A stretch of 64,000 nucleotides of DNA from Pseudoalteromonas apostichopi (GCF_030297135.1 NZ_AP028065.1:1798001-1862000), one strand, 5' to 3'; positions 1 to 8,093 are shown, counted from the first letter of the stretch. Numbers and translations are program-made. The notes: generated by a model not told the origin, from the letters alone.

Positions 1-12
1 AGGAGTCAGCCA

Positions 13-651
13 ATGTTTAACTTTTTTAAATCTAAAAAAGCCCCAGAGCGTCAGCTTACTGATCCAAGCCAATTACTCGTTGGTGATATGCTAACTGTGA
101 TTGATTCGTTCGCTTACCCAAGCTGGTTAAAAGGACAGACACTGCGTGTTATTGATGTGCAAACGTATCAGTATCAACGTAGTGCAGAGTATGAGCTGGT
201 ACTCGAGAGTGAATCTGGCCAAGTGGTGTTTTTGCAAATTGAATCAGATGACGGTGAACAATGGGCAAACTTTGCGATCAAAATTCAGCGTGATGATGTT
301 GATGAGATTTTTACCCTTGATGAGTTCGCTCGTATTTTTGATGAAGATGAGCTAACGGCAATTAATGTGCAGAATAGCCCTGAACGCTTTAGCCACTTTT
401 TAGCATCAAGCTATAAACAAACAGAAGCCCCTTATGTGTGTTATTTCCATAATAAGGATTACCGTAATCAGCCTTTACCTCGTTACGAAGACGAAGGCGG
501 TGAACCGTGTGAAATGATTTGTTTAAGCTCTGATGATGAATCACATAGTTTAAATATTGAGATCTGGGAAGGCGGTGAAACAGAAGTATCACTCACGTTA
601 ACTAGACCAATTAGCGATATTGTTGATTTATTTCCTGGGGATGCCAAGTGA
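13..651 (+). CDS. hypothetical acidic cytoplasmic protein
   Basis: I do not recognise this 212-residue protein with confidence. It has no signal peptide or membrane segment. The N-terminus is basic (MFNFFKSKKAP) and the rest strongly acidic. Residues about 20-90 look like a small beta-rich domain (VGDMLTVID, YELVLESESGQVVF, then an SDDGEQWANF stretch), faintly like DUF4178; that resemblance is only an impression. An AGGAG ribosome site lies at bases 1-5, at good spacing. The stop codon overlaps the GTG start of the next gene by four bases, so the two are probably translationally coupled. Upstream partners lie outside the window. Confidence 0.75.
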   Translation: MFNFFKSKKAPERQLTDPSQLLVGDMLTVIDSFAYPSWLKGQTLRVIDVQTYQYQRSAEYELVLESESGQVVFLQIESDDGEQWANFAIKIQRDDVDEIFTLDEFARIFDEDELTAINVQNSPERFSHFLASSYKQTEAPYVCYFHNKDYRNQPLPRYEDEGGEPCEMICLSSDDESHSLNIEIWEGGETEVSLTLTRPISDIVDLFPGDAK

Positions 652-965
652 GTGATGCAAAAGCCAAGTGGCAGCGTCAGGAGCAGGCCGTAAGAGCCAC
701 GCAAATGGCGTTTGATTTAAGCAGTGAAGTGCAAAAATCAATAAAAAAACAAGCAATTGACCAAGAGCTTACCCCATCAGATATGATCCGTAAGATTTTG
801 GAGCTCGACGTTAAGTCGAAAAAAACCAGGCAGCGTTTATCGTTTAACTTAAATGATGAAGAGATTGCCTTATTGGCTGAGCGTTTTGGTGTTGCAGCCG
901 ATGATAAGCGTGCTGTAAAGCAGCGGGTTGCTGAATTACTCATTGAACATAGTAAAAAAAGCTAA
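648..965 (+). CDS. hypothetical protein with two ribbon-helix-helix-like units
   Basis: This 105-residue basic protein starts with GTG inside the stop of the preceding gene (GTGA overlap). It contains two successive segments with the same plan. Residues about 21-54 begin AFDLSSEVQKSIKK, then ELTPSDMIRKILEL. Residues about 64-101 begin LSFNLNDEEIALLAERFG, then RAVKQRVAELLIEH. Each shows a short strand of alternating residues, a helix, a turn and a second helix, as in MetJ/Arc-type ribbon-helix-helix DNA-binding proteins. A single-chain double-RHH regulator is therefore possible, but no operator is visible and the protein could simply be an unnamed helical partner of the upstream gene. Confidence 0.7.
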   Translation: MSDAKAKWQRQEQAVRATQMAFDLSSEVQKSIKKQAIDQELTPSDMIRKILELDVKSKKTRQRLSFNLNDEEIALLAERFGVAADDKRAVKQRVAELLIEHSKKS

Positions 966-1024
966 GGTTTTGCCTTTACTTCTTTAAGCCCTTACACTGA
1001 GACTAGATGTTTGAAAGAAGTGGC

Positions 1025-1216
1025 ATGACTGTGGATATTATTTTACTTGCGTATTTAGTTATTTTTGCATTATTTGGCACTGCAGCAAGTTACTTTGTTC
1101 GCTACATTTATGCTTACTGGGTGCATAATACAATGCATGTAAAATACATTTATAAGGCCGGGATTTGTATCATCAGCGTGGTGATAGTATCCGGCCTTAT
1201 TGCATTACTTACTTAA
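1025..1216 (+). CDS. small two-helix membrane protein
   Basis: This is a 63-residue protein (69 if the ATG at 1007 is used). I prefer 1025 because AGAAG lies just before it. It has two hydrophobic segments, IILLAYLVIFALFGTAASYF and, near the C-terminus, AGICIISVVIVSGLIALL. A tyrosine-rich loop (VRYIYAYWVH) separates them. No family is recognised. It follows the two preceding genes by about 60 bases on the same strand, so it may belong to their transcript. Its 3' end overlaps the end of the convergent lipoprotein gene by eight bases. Confidence 0.6.
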   Translation: MTVDIILLAYLVIFALFGTAASYFVRYIYAYWVHNTMHVKYIYKAGICIISVVIVSGLIALLT

Positions 1217-1610
1217 TCTCGATGGCTTGGCATTGCTGTGAGATACACAGCGATTGTACCGGTAAGACAGGTGAACAGTCGTTAACTGTTAATGCTTGAC
1301 CAGATGACCTCTCAACTGCTGTAATTTGCTCAGCAAGTTGCTCTGCTTTTTCTTGTGCCGTGTTCAATGTTGAATAGACCACATAGCGGCTTGGGCCACC
1401 ACATGCTCTTTCACCGACTTCTAACACCTTACATTGAAAACTAGCTGTACAACTATTATTACTAACGATATCGTTCAGCTGATCATTTAAATCACTCAAA
1501 TCAACGCTTGTAGAGCTACCCGACGTTGTTGTTTCACAACCCGTTAAAGCAATACTTGCTAACATAGTTGTAGTGATGAAAAGTTTCTTTAAAGTCGATG
1601 AACGAACCAT
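1209..1610 (-). CDS. CGGP-motif lipoprotein, downstream paralogue
   Basis: This 133-residue predicted lipoprotein has a basic N-terminus, a hydrophobic stretch and a lipobox ending LTGC at about residue 25, so it should be lipidated and membrane-anchored in the envelope. The mature part contains CTASFQCKVLEVGERACGGP, then VVYST, and two further cysteines near the C-terminus (SLCISQQCQ). The same block recurs in the gene immediately upstream, only 14 bases away, so the two are tandem paralogues in one operon. The six or so conserved cysteines suggest periplasmic disulfides. The biochemical role is unknown. Confidence 0.8.
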   Translation of the reverse strand: MVRSSTLKKLFITTTMLASIALTGCETTTSGSSTSVDLSDLNDQLNDIVSNNSCTASFQCKVLEVGERACGGPSRYVVYSTLNTAQEKAEQLAEQITAVERSSGQALTVNDCSPVLPVQSLCISQQCQAIEIK

Positions 1611-1623
1611 TATTGCTTATTCC

Positions 1624-2109
1624 TTAGTATACACTTGCCGCTGAGCCTTCGATTTTAACACAAGTATTAGCAGAACACTGCGCACCTGGTGCGGTTAGAT
1701 GCTGACAAATACTCATCATGTCGTTCGCTGCGTTAAATTGTTTTTCAAGGGCAGTGATATCTTTTGCAAGTTTTTCAACTTCAGCCGTGTCAGCTGTTTT
1801 GGTTGAATAAACAATGAAGCTACTTGGGCCGCCACAGGCACGGCTACCAACAGGTAATACTTTACATTGGCTGCTGTTATCACAGCTTGGATCATCGATT
1901 AATTGTTTAAGCTGCTCATGGGCTGAGCTGATAGTGGCTTTATCTGGAGCTGCTTTAGTCACTTCTTCAGTATTTTCTATTTTTACGGCTTTTGGTGCCT
2001 CGACAAGTTTATCGCTTGTTGCCGTTGATTCGGCTTGCCCATCTGTTGCAGCGTCAGAGCACGCAGTTAATAACACAGGAAATAAAATTGCCAATAGAGG
2101 ATAGCGCAT
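1624..2109 (-). CDS. CGGP-motif lipoprotein, upstream paralogue
   Basis: This 161-residue predicted lipoprotein begins MRYPLLAILFPVLLTACSD, with the lipid-modified cysteine at residue 17. I chose the ATG at 2109 over one 45 bases upstream because it gives a clean signal sequence and AGGT lies six bases before it. A Thr/Ala/Glu-rich linker leads to a conserved module (SSQCKVLPVGSRACGGP, then FIVYST) shared with the downstream gene. Cysteines also recur near the end (QCSANTC). This copy has a longer linker than its neighbour. Function unknown; an envelope role is inferred only from the lipobox. Confidence 0.8.
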   Translation of the reverse strand: MRYPLLAILFPVLLTACSDAATDGQAESTATSDKLVEAPKAVKIENTEEVTKAAPDKATISSAHEQLKQLIDDPSCDNSSQCKVLPVGSRACGGPSSFIVYSTKTADTAEVEKLAKDITALEKQFNAANDMMSICQHLTAPGAQCSANTCVKIEGSAASVY

Positions 2110-2193
2110 AACATACCTAAAAATCGTTGAATAAGTACTCACTATCATACACATTGCTCAAAGTGGAGCAATAAAAACGTTAGTTTTCAGAAA

Positions 2194-2217
2194 GTAGCTC
2201 TGTTATCACAGAGCTAC
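2194..2217 (-). terminator. stem-loop downstream of fumC
   Basis: A perfect 10-bp stem (GTAGCTCTGT pairing with ACAGAGCTAC) with a four-base loop lies just past the fumC stop codon. On the minus strand only TTTCTG follows, so the U-tract is weak. It may be a terminator or a 3' mRNA stabiliser separating fumC from the lipoprotein pair. Confidence 0.5.
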
Positions 2218-2232
2218 AGGAGTACTAAAGGA

Positions 2233-3609
2233 TTACAAACCGCCTTGGGTTAGTTTGGCTGGGTTGAGTAACTCACTCAATTCTTCACGTGAGATATCAG
2301 TATGTTCTGCAGCAACATCAATAATTGGACGGCCTTCTTGATAAGCTAATTTGGCAATTTTAGCTGCTTTGCTATAGCCGATCACCGGATTAAGTGCCGT
2401 AACCAGAATTGGGTTTTTGGCGAGTGCTTTATCAACATTGCTCTGGTTTACTTTAAAGCTGGTAATCGCTTTATCTGCAAGTGCCTCACTGCTATTAGCC
2501 AGCAGTTCGATACTTTGCAGAATGTTTAAGGCAATCACAGGTAGCATCACATTAAGTTCAAAATTACCAGCTTGACCAGCCACAGTAATAGTGGCGTCAT
2601 TGCCAATAACTTGTGCGCTGACCATAGCTGCAGCTTCAGGGATTACTGGGTTTACTTTACCCGGCATAATTGATGAACCAGGCTGTAAGGCTTGAAGCTC
2701 GATTTCACCAAGACCTGCAAGAGGGCCTGAGTTCATCCAGCGCAGGTCATTGGCTATTTTCATCTGTGCTACGGCTAATACCTTAAGCTGACCCGAAAGC
2801 GCTACAATAGCATCTTGTGAACCTATGTTATAAAAGAAGTTTTTGCTCGGGCTAAAGCGAATACCTAAATTCTCACTTAAGTGCTGACAAAACTGACCGG
2901 CAAACGCTGGATCGGCATTGATACCAGTACCAACGGCTGTACCACCTTGTGCAAGTTCACAAACCCGCTCTAGTGCTTGGCGAATACCTGTCATGGCGTG
3001 ATCGACTTGTAACTGCCATGCAGCTAATGTTTGCGCAAAACTTACTGGCATGGCATCCATTAAATGAGTGCGACCAGTTTTAACAATATGGCCGACTTCG
3101 GCTTGCTTGTTTTGCAAGCTTTGACTGAGTTTATCTAGTTTAGGAAATAGTTCATAAATGATGTTAATAGCGCTACTTACAGCAATTGCTGTGGGGATCA
3201 CATCATTTGAGCTTTGTCCCATATTCACGTCATCATTGGGGTGAATAGTTTCGTTTGCCAGTTGGCTTGCCAGTGTCGCTATTACCTCATTGGCATTCAT
3301 ATTAGAGCTAGTGCCAGAGCCGGTTTGAAATACATCAACAGGAAACTCTGAAAAGTGTTTACCATCGATGATTTCTTGGCATGCTTGCTCAATTGCTTTC
3401 GCTTTGCCTTGGTTCAAGTGACCTAATGCGGCGTTACTTTGTGCGGCGGCTTGCTTAATATAGGCGAGGGCTGTGATAAATTGCTTAGGCATGGCTAAGC
3501 CACTAATTTTAAAATTGTTGATAGCACGTTGCGTTTGAGCTTGATACAAAGCGTCTGCTGGGACTTGTAGTTCGCCCATGCTATCTGATTCGGTTCTAAA
3601 TTGGCTCAT
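2233..3609 (-). CDS. fumC: class II fumarate hydratase
   Basis: Iron-independent fumarase of the TCA cycle, interconverting fumarate and malate as a cytosolic homotetramer. The 458-residue length is typical. Family signatures are clear: TGSGTSSNMNANEV near residue 100, the GRTHLMDAMPV segment, and the superfamily signature GSSIMPGKVNP in the catalytic loop. I chose the ATG at 3609 over the GTG at 3615 because AGGAG lies five bases before the ATG and would overlap the GTG start. It follows a 121-residue gene by eight bases, and both sit downstream of a strong Fur box. That fits the known iron-starvation induction of fumC-type fumarases, which can replace the iron-sulfur enzyme. Confidence 0.96.
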   Translation of the reverse strand: MSQFRTESDSMGELQVPADALYQAQTQRAINNFKISGLAMPKQFITALAYIKQAAAQSNAALGHLNQGKAKAIEQACQEIIDGKHFSEFPVDVFQTGSGTSSNMNANEVIATLASQLANETIHPNDDVNMGQSSNDVIPTAIAVSSAINIIYELFPKLDKLSQSLQNKQAEVGHIVKTGRTHLMDAMPVSFAQTLAAWQLQVDHAMTGIRQALERVCELAQGGTAVGTGINADPAFAGQFCQHLSENLGIRFSPSKNFFYNIGSQDAIVALSGQLKVLAVAQMKIANDLRWMNSGPLAGLGEIELQALQPGSSIMPGKVNPVIPEAAAMVSAQVIGNDATITVAGQAGNFELNVMLPVIALNILQSIELLANSSEALADKAITSFKVNQSNVDKALAKNPILVTALNPVIGYSKAAKIAKLAYQEGRPIIDVAAEHTDISREELSELLNPAKLTQGGL

Positions 3610-3617
3610 AAACACTC

Positions 3618-3983
3618 CTAAATCGGGTTAAATTCTTGGCTGAGAAGACATGCTTCTCGCTCCAAACTGAAATACTTTTCAATACAGTTATGAGTTTTGT
3701 AATAACGCTTTAGCGCAAGTTGCGGTTTATAAAGCTGAGCCAAACATTGTTTACGAATTGCATTATGTACCAATGAATCACACATCTTTTCAAGCAATTC
3801 ATGAAAGGTGCGTCTTAGATACAGCTCTTGCAAAATAAAGTTGTGATGCTTTTCGTAATAGCGTGCAATGTTTAAACCCGCTTCAACATAGTTAGCAACA
3901 AGTGCAGGGGCATGTAGCCCTGGTCTTTGGCAAACACATTTCATTTGCCGCTGATATTGCAGCATAGCATTGTGAGAGTGCAT
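3618..3983 (-). CDS. small protein upstream of fumC, probably Fur-controlled
   Basis: This protein of up to 121 residues is helical, with many histidines, tyrosines and six cysteines, including a CVC motif near residue 16 (MKCVCQRPGLHAP). No signal peptide is seen. Internal methionines at residues 7 and 14 are alternative starts; none has a convincing Shine-Dalgarno site. It is cotranscribed with fumC (eight-base gap) and begins directly downstream of the Fur-box palindrome. In Pseudomonas a small gene called fagA occupies the analogous place before fumC. I note the positional parallel but cannot show homology. Confidence 0.7.
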   Translation of the reverse strand: MHSHNAMLQYQRQMKCVCQRPGLHAPALVANYVEAGLNIARYYEKHHNFILQELYLRRTFHELLEKMCDSLVHNAIRKQCLAQLYKPQLALKRYYKTHNCIEKYFSLEREACLLSQEFNPI

Positions 3984-3986
3984 AGA

Positions 3987-4037
3987 AAAACCGATTAGCT
4001 GTAATGATAATTGTTATCATTACAGCTAATCGGTTTT
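3987..4037 (-). promoter_or_regulatory. Fur box inside a perfect 24-bp-arm palindrome
   Basis: Bases 3987-4010 and 4014-4037 are exact reverse complements separated by TTG. The centre (4005-4019) reads TGATAATTGTTATCA, one mismatch from the 7-1-7 Fur consensus TGATAATnATTATCA. The outer arms end in A4/T4, so on the minus strand the whole element is also a terminator-like hairpin followed by TTTTT. It lies after the stop of the 64-residue gene and directly before the gene preceding fumC. A possible -35 (TTGCAC, minus strand) lies about 16-17 bases upstream of TAATGAT within the Fur box. Confidence 0.8.
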
Positions 4038-4043
4038 AGTGCA

Positions 4044-4068
4044 AGTCTTATCTAGTGAAGCTAAGACT
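4044..4068 (-). other. short inverted repeat upstream of the Fur palindrome
   Basis: Seven-base arms AGTCTTA and TAAGACT are separated by 11 bases. It sits between the stop of the 64-residue gene and the Fur palindrome. There is no U-tract, so it is not a classical terminator. It may be part of the 3' untranslated region or chance. Confidence 0.3.
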
Positions 4069-4089
4069 GGATAGATTAACTGTGAGTGA

Positions 4090-4284
4090 TTAATTGTAGC
4101 CGAGAATAAAAATCTGGTCTGTTTCATGTTTTTTCGGCGCCTGTACATTTTCTTTATTACATTGAGAAAGTAGTTCGATCACAGTTGCTCTAGCATCACA
4201 ACTTGTTAAGGCGGCTTTTTCGCTTTCAGCGCGTTCGCTGGCAGCAAGTGCTGCATCTACAGCAGTGTAGGGTGAGATATACAT
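4090..4284 (-). CDS. small hypothetical protein, 64 residues
   Basis: A 64-residue soluble protein with no recognised family. It begins MYISPYTAVDAALAASERA, giving an amphipathic alanine/glutamate-rich helix, followed by two cysteines (SCDARATVIELLSQC) and a polar tail. An AGGAGT ribosome site lies seven bases before the ATG, which argues for a real gene. It is read in the same direction as the Fur-controlled operon but is separated from it by the palindrome. Function unknown. Confidence 0.6.
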   Translation of the reverse strand: MYISPYTAVDAALAASERAESEKAALTSCDARATVIELLSQCNKENVQAPKKHETDQIFILGYN

Positions 4285-4467
4285 AATATTACTCCTATTG
4301 ATTAATTCACTTAAGAAATTGCATAAGCTGTACCAATATTAATTAATAATCGTAACCTGCTGAAAATAATGGTTTTATATTTTTAAATAATAAATACATC
4401 GCGACTTTGCTATTTATTTTTGCTTTACTGTTGTGCACGAATTACCAAACATGGTGCATTAATTTAT

Positions 4468-5058
4468 ATGGATAAACCCTTCTCTCAAGCCTGTGAAAAC
4501 AACAAATTACCTATTTTAAACGTATTAGAAGAGTTCTTTTCTGATGTGACGAATGTATTAGAGGTAGGCTCTGGTACGGGGCAACATAGTGTGCATTTTG
4601 CAACGCATTTAGCACATTTGCAGTGGCATTGTAGTGATCGCGAGGTTAATCACCCTGGGATTTTAGAGTGGCATCAAGAAGCTGAACTATCTAACTTACA
4701 TGCGCCATTAACACTCGACCTCAATGATCCTTGGCCTGTTGAAACAGTGAATGCTATTTTTACTGCGAATACGATGCACATTATTAGCTGGCCGCTTGTG
4801 GAGAGCTTTTTCCAAGGTGTAGCAAAGCATTTAGCGGCTAAAGGTAAATTGTGTATTTATGGGCCATTTAAGTATCAAGGTAAGTATACCAGTGCCAGCA
4901 ATGCTGAATTTGATGCTTTTTTAAAACAGCAAGATGAAAATAGTGCCATTCGTGATTTTGAAGCGATTTGCCAACTCGCTGAGCAAGCTGGCTTAACCTT
5001 TGTTGAAGATGTGCAAATGCCTGCAAACAACCAATTATTGCTGTTTAAAAGGCAGTAA
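4468..5058 (+). CDS. DUF938 family SAM-dependent methyltransferase
   Basis: A 196-residue class I methyltransferase-like protein. It starts MDKPFSQACENNKLPIL, the typical DUF938 N-terminus, which is why I use the ATG at 4468 and not an upstream TTG. The SAM-binding motif I is VLEVGSGTGQHSVHFA at residues about 29-44. Motif II follows as WHCSDRE, and a TANTMHIISW segment matches the family's post-motif. It lacks a signal peptide and should be cytosolic. The methyl acceptor of DUF938 proteins is not known to me. The 3' end overlaps the convergent FemAB-like gene by 24 bases. Confidence 0.88.
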   Translation: MDKPFSQACENNKLPILNVLEEFFSDVTNVLEVGSGTGQHSVHFATHLAHLQWHCSDREVNHPGILEWHQEAELSNLHAPLTLDLNDPWPVETVNAIFTANTMHIISWPLVESFFQGVAKHLAAKGKLCIYGPFKYQGKYTSASNAEFDAFLKQQDENSAIRDFEAICQLAEQAGLTFVEDVQMPANNQLLLFKRQ

Positions 5059-6174
5059 GCTTTCGCATTGGGCTTTATAGAGCGCCATATGTTGGCGTTC
5101 TCTAATTATAAAATCACTGATGGCAGCTGCAAAATCACCGTGCTGAATATGATGCAGTGAATAGGTATATACAGGCTTAAAACCTCGACTTATTTTATGC
5201 TCACCTTGCGCGCCAGAGTGGAACTGTTTTAGTTTGTTGGCAATGCAGTATTCAATGCCTTGGTAATAGCAAAGCTCAAAGTGCAAACTATCGAGCTCAT
5301 AGTTCGTTCCCCAGTAACGACCATATAAACAGTTCTGATCTTTAAAGCTGAGTGTGGCGGCAATCACCTCTCCTTGATATTTAGCGAACATTAGCACCAG
5401 TTTGTCGGCCATGCTTTGCTGTAATAACTCGAAAAAAGCGGTATTCAAATAACCATTGTGGCCTGAGCGCTTCAAATAGGTTTGGCGGTAAAAATGACTA
5501 AATTGCTGCATGTGCTGTTTGCTGATGTCAGCACCTTCGATCCATTCTACGGCTATCTGCTGTTCAGTTATTTTAGCGCGTTCTTTTTTGAGCGATTTAC
5601 GCTTTCTTGCGGTGAGTGAAGCTAAAAAATCCTCGAAGCATTTATAGCCTTCATTAAACCACTGAAACTGCACGCCATGACGTTGCATTACGGTGTCGCT
5701 AGTTAATGCAGTCGCTTGCTGCTGATGGCAAAAATTTATATGCCAACCTGACCAGTCTAACTGCGCTGCTGTTGCCGTGAGTATGTGCTGAATGTAAGCA
5801 TAGACTTCAGTAGGATCAGCATAGTTAATACTAACTCTTTGCCCAGCAATAGGCGTGAATGGCACGCCGCAAAGCCATTTAGGGTAATACTCTAAGCCAT
5901 GCTGTTGGTAGGCTTCAGCCCAAGCCCAGTCAAATACATATTCACCATAAGAATGATGTTTTAGATACCCGGGTAGTAAGGCTATGACCTGTTCTTGCTG
6001 GTAAATTGCTAAGTGCATGGGTTGCCAGCCCGACTCTTCACTCACACAGCCACTTTGTTCTAGAGCCGCTAAAAAAGCGTGATCAGTAAAGGGTGTATCA
6101 TCAAAAAATGACTGCCAAAGAGCAGCATCAATCTCGCTTATTTGATTAAACCAGCGGTGGCTAAACTCACTCAT
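5035..6174 (-). CDS. FemAB-like (former DUF482) acyltransferase-fold protein
   Basis: This 379-residue cytosolic protein fits the PF04339-type family, related in fold to GNAT and FemAB enzymes. Recognisable parts include the N-terminal FTDHAFLAALEQSGCV, the VFDWAWAEAYQQHGLEYYPK block, and the C-terminal ISRGFKPVYTYSLHHI. FemAB relatives transfer amino acids onto peptidoglycan precursors, but the substrate of this branch is unestablished. The start overlaps the stop of the upstream hydrolase by four bases (ATGA), so the pair is probably coupled. Its 3' end overlaps the convergent methyltransferase gene. Confidence 0.85.
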   Translation of the reverse strand: MSEFSHRWFNQISEIDAALWQSFFDDTPFTDHAFLAALEQSGCVSEESGWQPMHLAIYQQEQVIALLPGYLKHHSYGEYVFDWAWAEAYQQHGLEYYPKWLCGVPFTPIAGQRVSINYADPTEVYAYIQHILTATAAQLDWSGWHINFCHQQQATALTSDTVMQRHGVQFQWFNEGYKCFEDFLASLTARKRKSLKKERAKITEQQIAVEWIEGADISKQHMQQFSHFYRQTYLKRSGHNGYLNTAFFELLQQSMADKLVLMFAKYQGEVIAATLSFKDQNCLYGRYWGTNYELDSLHFELCYYQGIEYCIANKLKQFHSGAQGEHKISRGFKPVYTYSLHHIQHGDFAAAISDFIIRERQHMALYKAQCESLLPFKQQ

Positions 6175-7538
6175 TGTGCTGCCGATTCAATATCTTTAAT
6201 GAAACTGCTGATATGCATTGCGAGCTTATCGAAATAAGGGTTAAACGTGAGTCGTGCAAAGGGTTTGTGTGCTTGTAAATTTTCGGCTGTGCGCTCACCC
6301 ATCACGATGTCTTCTTGGTATTTGCAGGCTGTATAAAGCGTATCGTCATCTAAATAGCTGCCGCAATTTCGGTACAAAGCTTTACGGCCATAGTAAGGGT
6401 TGCTGGGTTTATTAACGATACCAATATGTGACATCCCTTTGATTTTTTTACAATCATCTGTATCGCAGTCATCACGGATTATGTGGTAATCAGCAGGAAA
6501 GCTGGCTGGGATGTTATTGTCGTCACCATAGTATACAAGGCGATCAAGCTGATTATTTTTGCGCGTTTTTGGGTCGTGCAGTTTAGCTAATAATTTAAAG
6601 GTTGCTTGGTTATCTATCGTGGTGTCAACATCACTAAAGGTGCTAAATATCGCTACATTAGGCAGTTGACGATAACGAAGCTCATCAAGGCTAATACGGC
6701 TCATTGCTTCGTGGCTAGCTGAGGCTGCACTAAATGGAAACGACTCATACTTGGCAAAATCAAGATCCGCGTCTTTATCAATCCAATTCACAAATGGAAT
6801 TGCATCGACCCATTTCGCCAGCCAACCGTTTTTATTGTGTGGCTCGCTTGCCGGTGAAAACAACATAGCAGCAGTAATTTTATTATCGACAGGGCCTTGA
6901 GTTAAGTAATCAATAACCAGTGCAGCACCGGTTGAGTAGCCCCCTAAAATCACCTGATCAAAGTCTTTTAATGTGCGTTCAATGGCATACACGCTAGCTT
7001 TTTGCCAATCATCGGCATTTATGTCTCTGAGTGCTGCGGGAGCGGTACCATGCCCTGGTAGTAAAATTGTGCGTACCGTATACCCTTGTTGATAATACAC
7101 TTGTGCAAGGTCGTGATAGGTAAAGGGTGAGTCGGTTAAACCATGGATTAAGAGTACGGCTTTACGGCTATCGGCCTGTTTTAGTTCGAATGGGCTTATT
7201 AAATCGGCAACAGTCGCGTTTGCTGGTCGAGCGCCTTGTGCAACAAGCTGCTGATAGGTGTCGGTATAAACAGGGCATGGCAAACTAGCACGCGGATTTT
7301 CGCTGCTAATTTGCAGGTACGCAGCGGTTAAATAGTCACTAAATGCTTGCTCGATATTATAGCTAAAGGTGCTATGGGTGCGTGGTAATGGCTCTCTAAA
7401 CAGCCCTTCGCGTTTACTTTTCATCATTAGTGCTTGGTCTTCAAGCTGAGTAAGGCAGGTTTGTTGCTGTGCCATTAATGGGCTGCTAAATAGCCCACTG
7501 ATGGCCCAAGAGATAGCAACTAAGTTGATGAATTTCAT
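6171..7538 (-). CDS. secreted alpha/beta hydrolase
   Basis: A 455-residue protein with an N-terminal signal peptide (about residues 1-23, ending LMAQQQ) and an alpha/beta hydrolase fold. The oxyanion HG motif appears as LLIHGLTDSPFTYHDLA, the nucleophile elbow as GGYSTGAALV, and LLPGHGTAP matches lipase/carboxylesterase relatives. Four cysteines in the distal half (DDCDTDDCKK, NCGSY, TACKY) suggest disulfides in the exported protein. It probably acts on esters in the periplasm or outside the cell. The substrate cannot be read from sequence. It is first in a two-gene unit with the FemAB-like protein. Confidence 0.85.
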   Translation of the reverse strand: MKFINLVAISWAISGLFSSPLMAQQQTCLTQLEDQALMMKSKREGLFREPLPRTHSTFSYNIEQAFSDYLTAAYLQISSENPRASLPCPVYTDTYQQLVAQGARPANATVADLISPFELKQADSRKAVLLIHGLTDSPFTYHDLAQVYYQQGYTVRTILLPGHGTAPAALRDINADDWQKASVYAIERTLKDFDQVILGGYSTGAALVIDYLTQGPVDNKITAAMLFSPASEPHNKNGWLAKWVDAIPFVNWIDKDADLDFAKYESFPFSAASASHEAMSRISLDELRYRQLPNVAIFSTFSDVDTTIDNQATFKLLAKLHDPKTRKNNQLDRLVYYGDDNNIPASFPADYHIIRDDCDTDDCKKIKGMSHIGIVNKPSNPYYGRKALYRNCGSYLDDDTLYTACKYQEDIVMGERTAENLQAHKPFARLTFNPYFDKLAMHISSFIKDIESAAQ

Positions 7539-7606
7539 ATTTTAAGCATCCTTTTAAAGCCTGTTTTTAGCTTATCGAGTTATCTTTGATTTGCAAGCAA
7601 GCTGCG

Positions 7607-8068
7607 TCAAGCTAGCGGTAAATGACGCTTAGTGAAAGCTTGTTTTAAGACCACCGTCGACTCGATGTTAGCAATACAATCAATACTACCTAGCTTATGT
7701 TTCACAAAGCTTTCATAACTTTCTAAATCAGCGGCAATAATCTTTAGAAGATAATCATAACTACCTGAGATAACAGAACACTCAAGTACATGATCAAGTT
7801 TCTCAACTTGTTGTTCAAATTGCTCAGCAGCGGCAACTGAGTTTTGGTTTAGGCGTACAAAGGCATACACAGACACATTTAAATCAACCGCTTTAGGATT
7901 GATGGCAGCATGGTAGCCACTGATCACATTCGCTGATTCGAGTTTTTTAATACGGCGCAGGCAAGGAGTATCTGACAGGCTGACAGAATGGGCTAGCTCC
8001 GAGACAGAAGTTCTTGCATTATCTTGTAAAGCATTAAGTAATTGTTGGTCTTTTTTATCTAATTTCAT
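7607..8068 (-). CDS. Lrp/AsnC family regulator, possibly KynR-like
   Basis: A 153-residue leucine-responsive-type regulator. An N-terminal helix-turn-helix (LDKKDQQLLNALQDNARTSV, then LSDTPCLRRIKKLE) is followed by a RAM ligand-binding domain (VYAFVRLNQ, then CSVISGSYDYLLKI). I use the ATG at 8068, giving the usual family length, and not a GTG 21 bases upstream. It is divergent from the haem-dioxygenase-like/kynureninase pair. In Pseudomonas aeruginosa an Lrp-type protein, KynR, controls kynurenine-pathway genes, so the same role is a reasonable inference. The shared intergenic region has a CTAGA inverted repeat. Confidence 0.9.
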   Translation of the reverse strand: MKLDKKDQQLLNALQDNARTSVSELAHSVSLSDTPCLRRIKKLESANVISGYHAAINPKAVDLNVSVYAFVRLNQNSVAAAEQFEQQVEKLDHVLECSVISGSYDYLLKIIAADLESYESFVKHKLGSIDCIANIESTVVLKQAFTKRHLPLA

Positions 8069-8093
8069 TTTTATTTGAGTGATTTTCACTAAT

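Noticed and set aside
3610..3615. GTG start for fumC at 3615
   Set aside because: It would place the start next to the AGGAG site; the ATG at 3609 has proper spacing.
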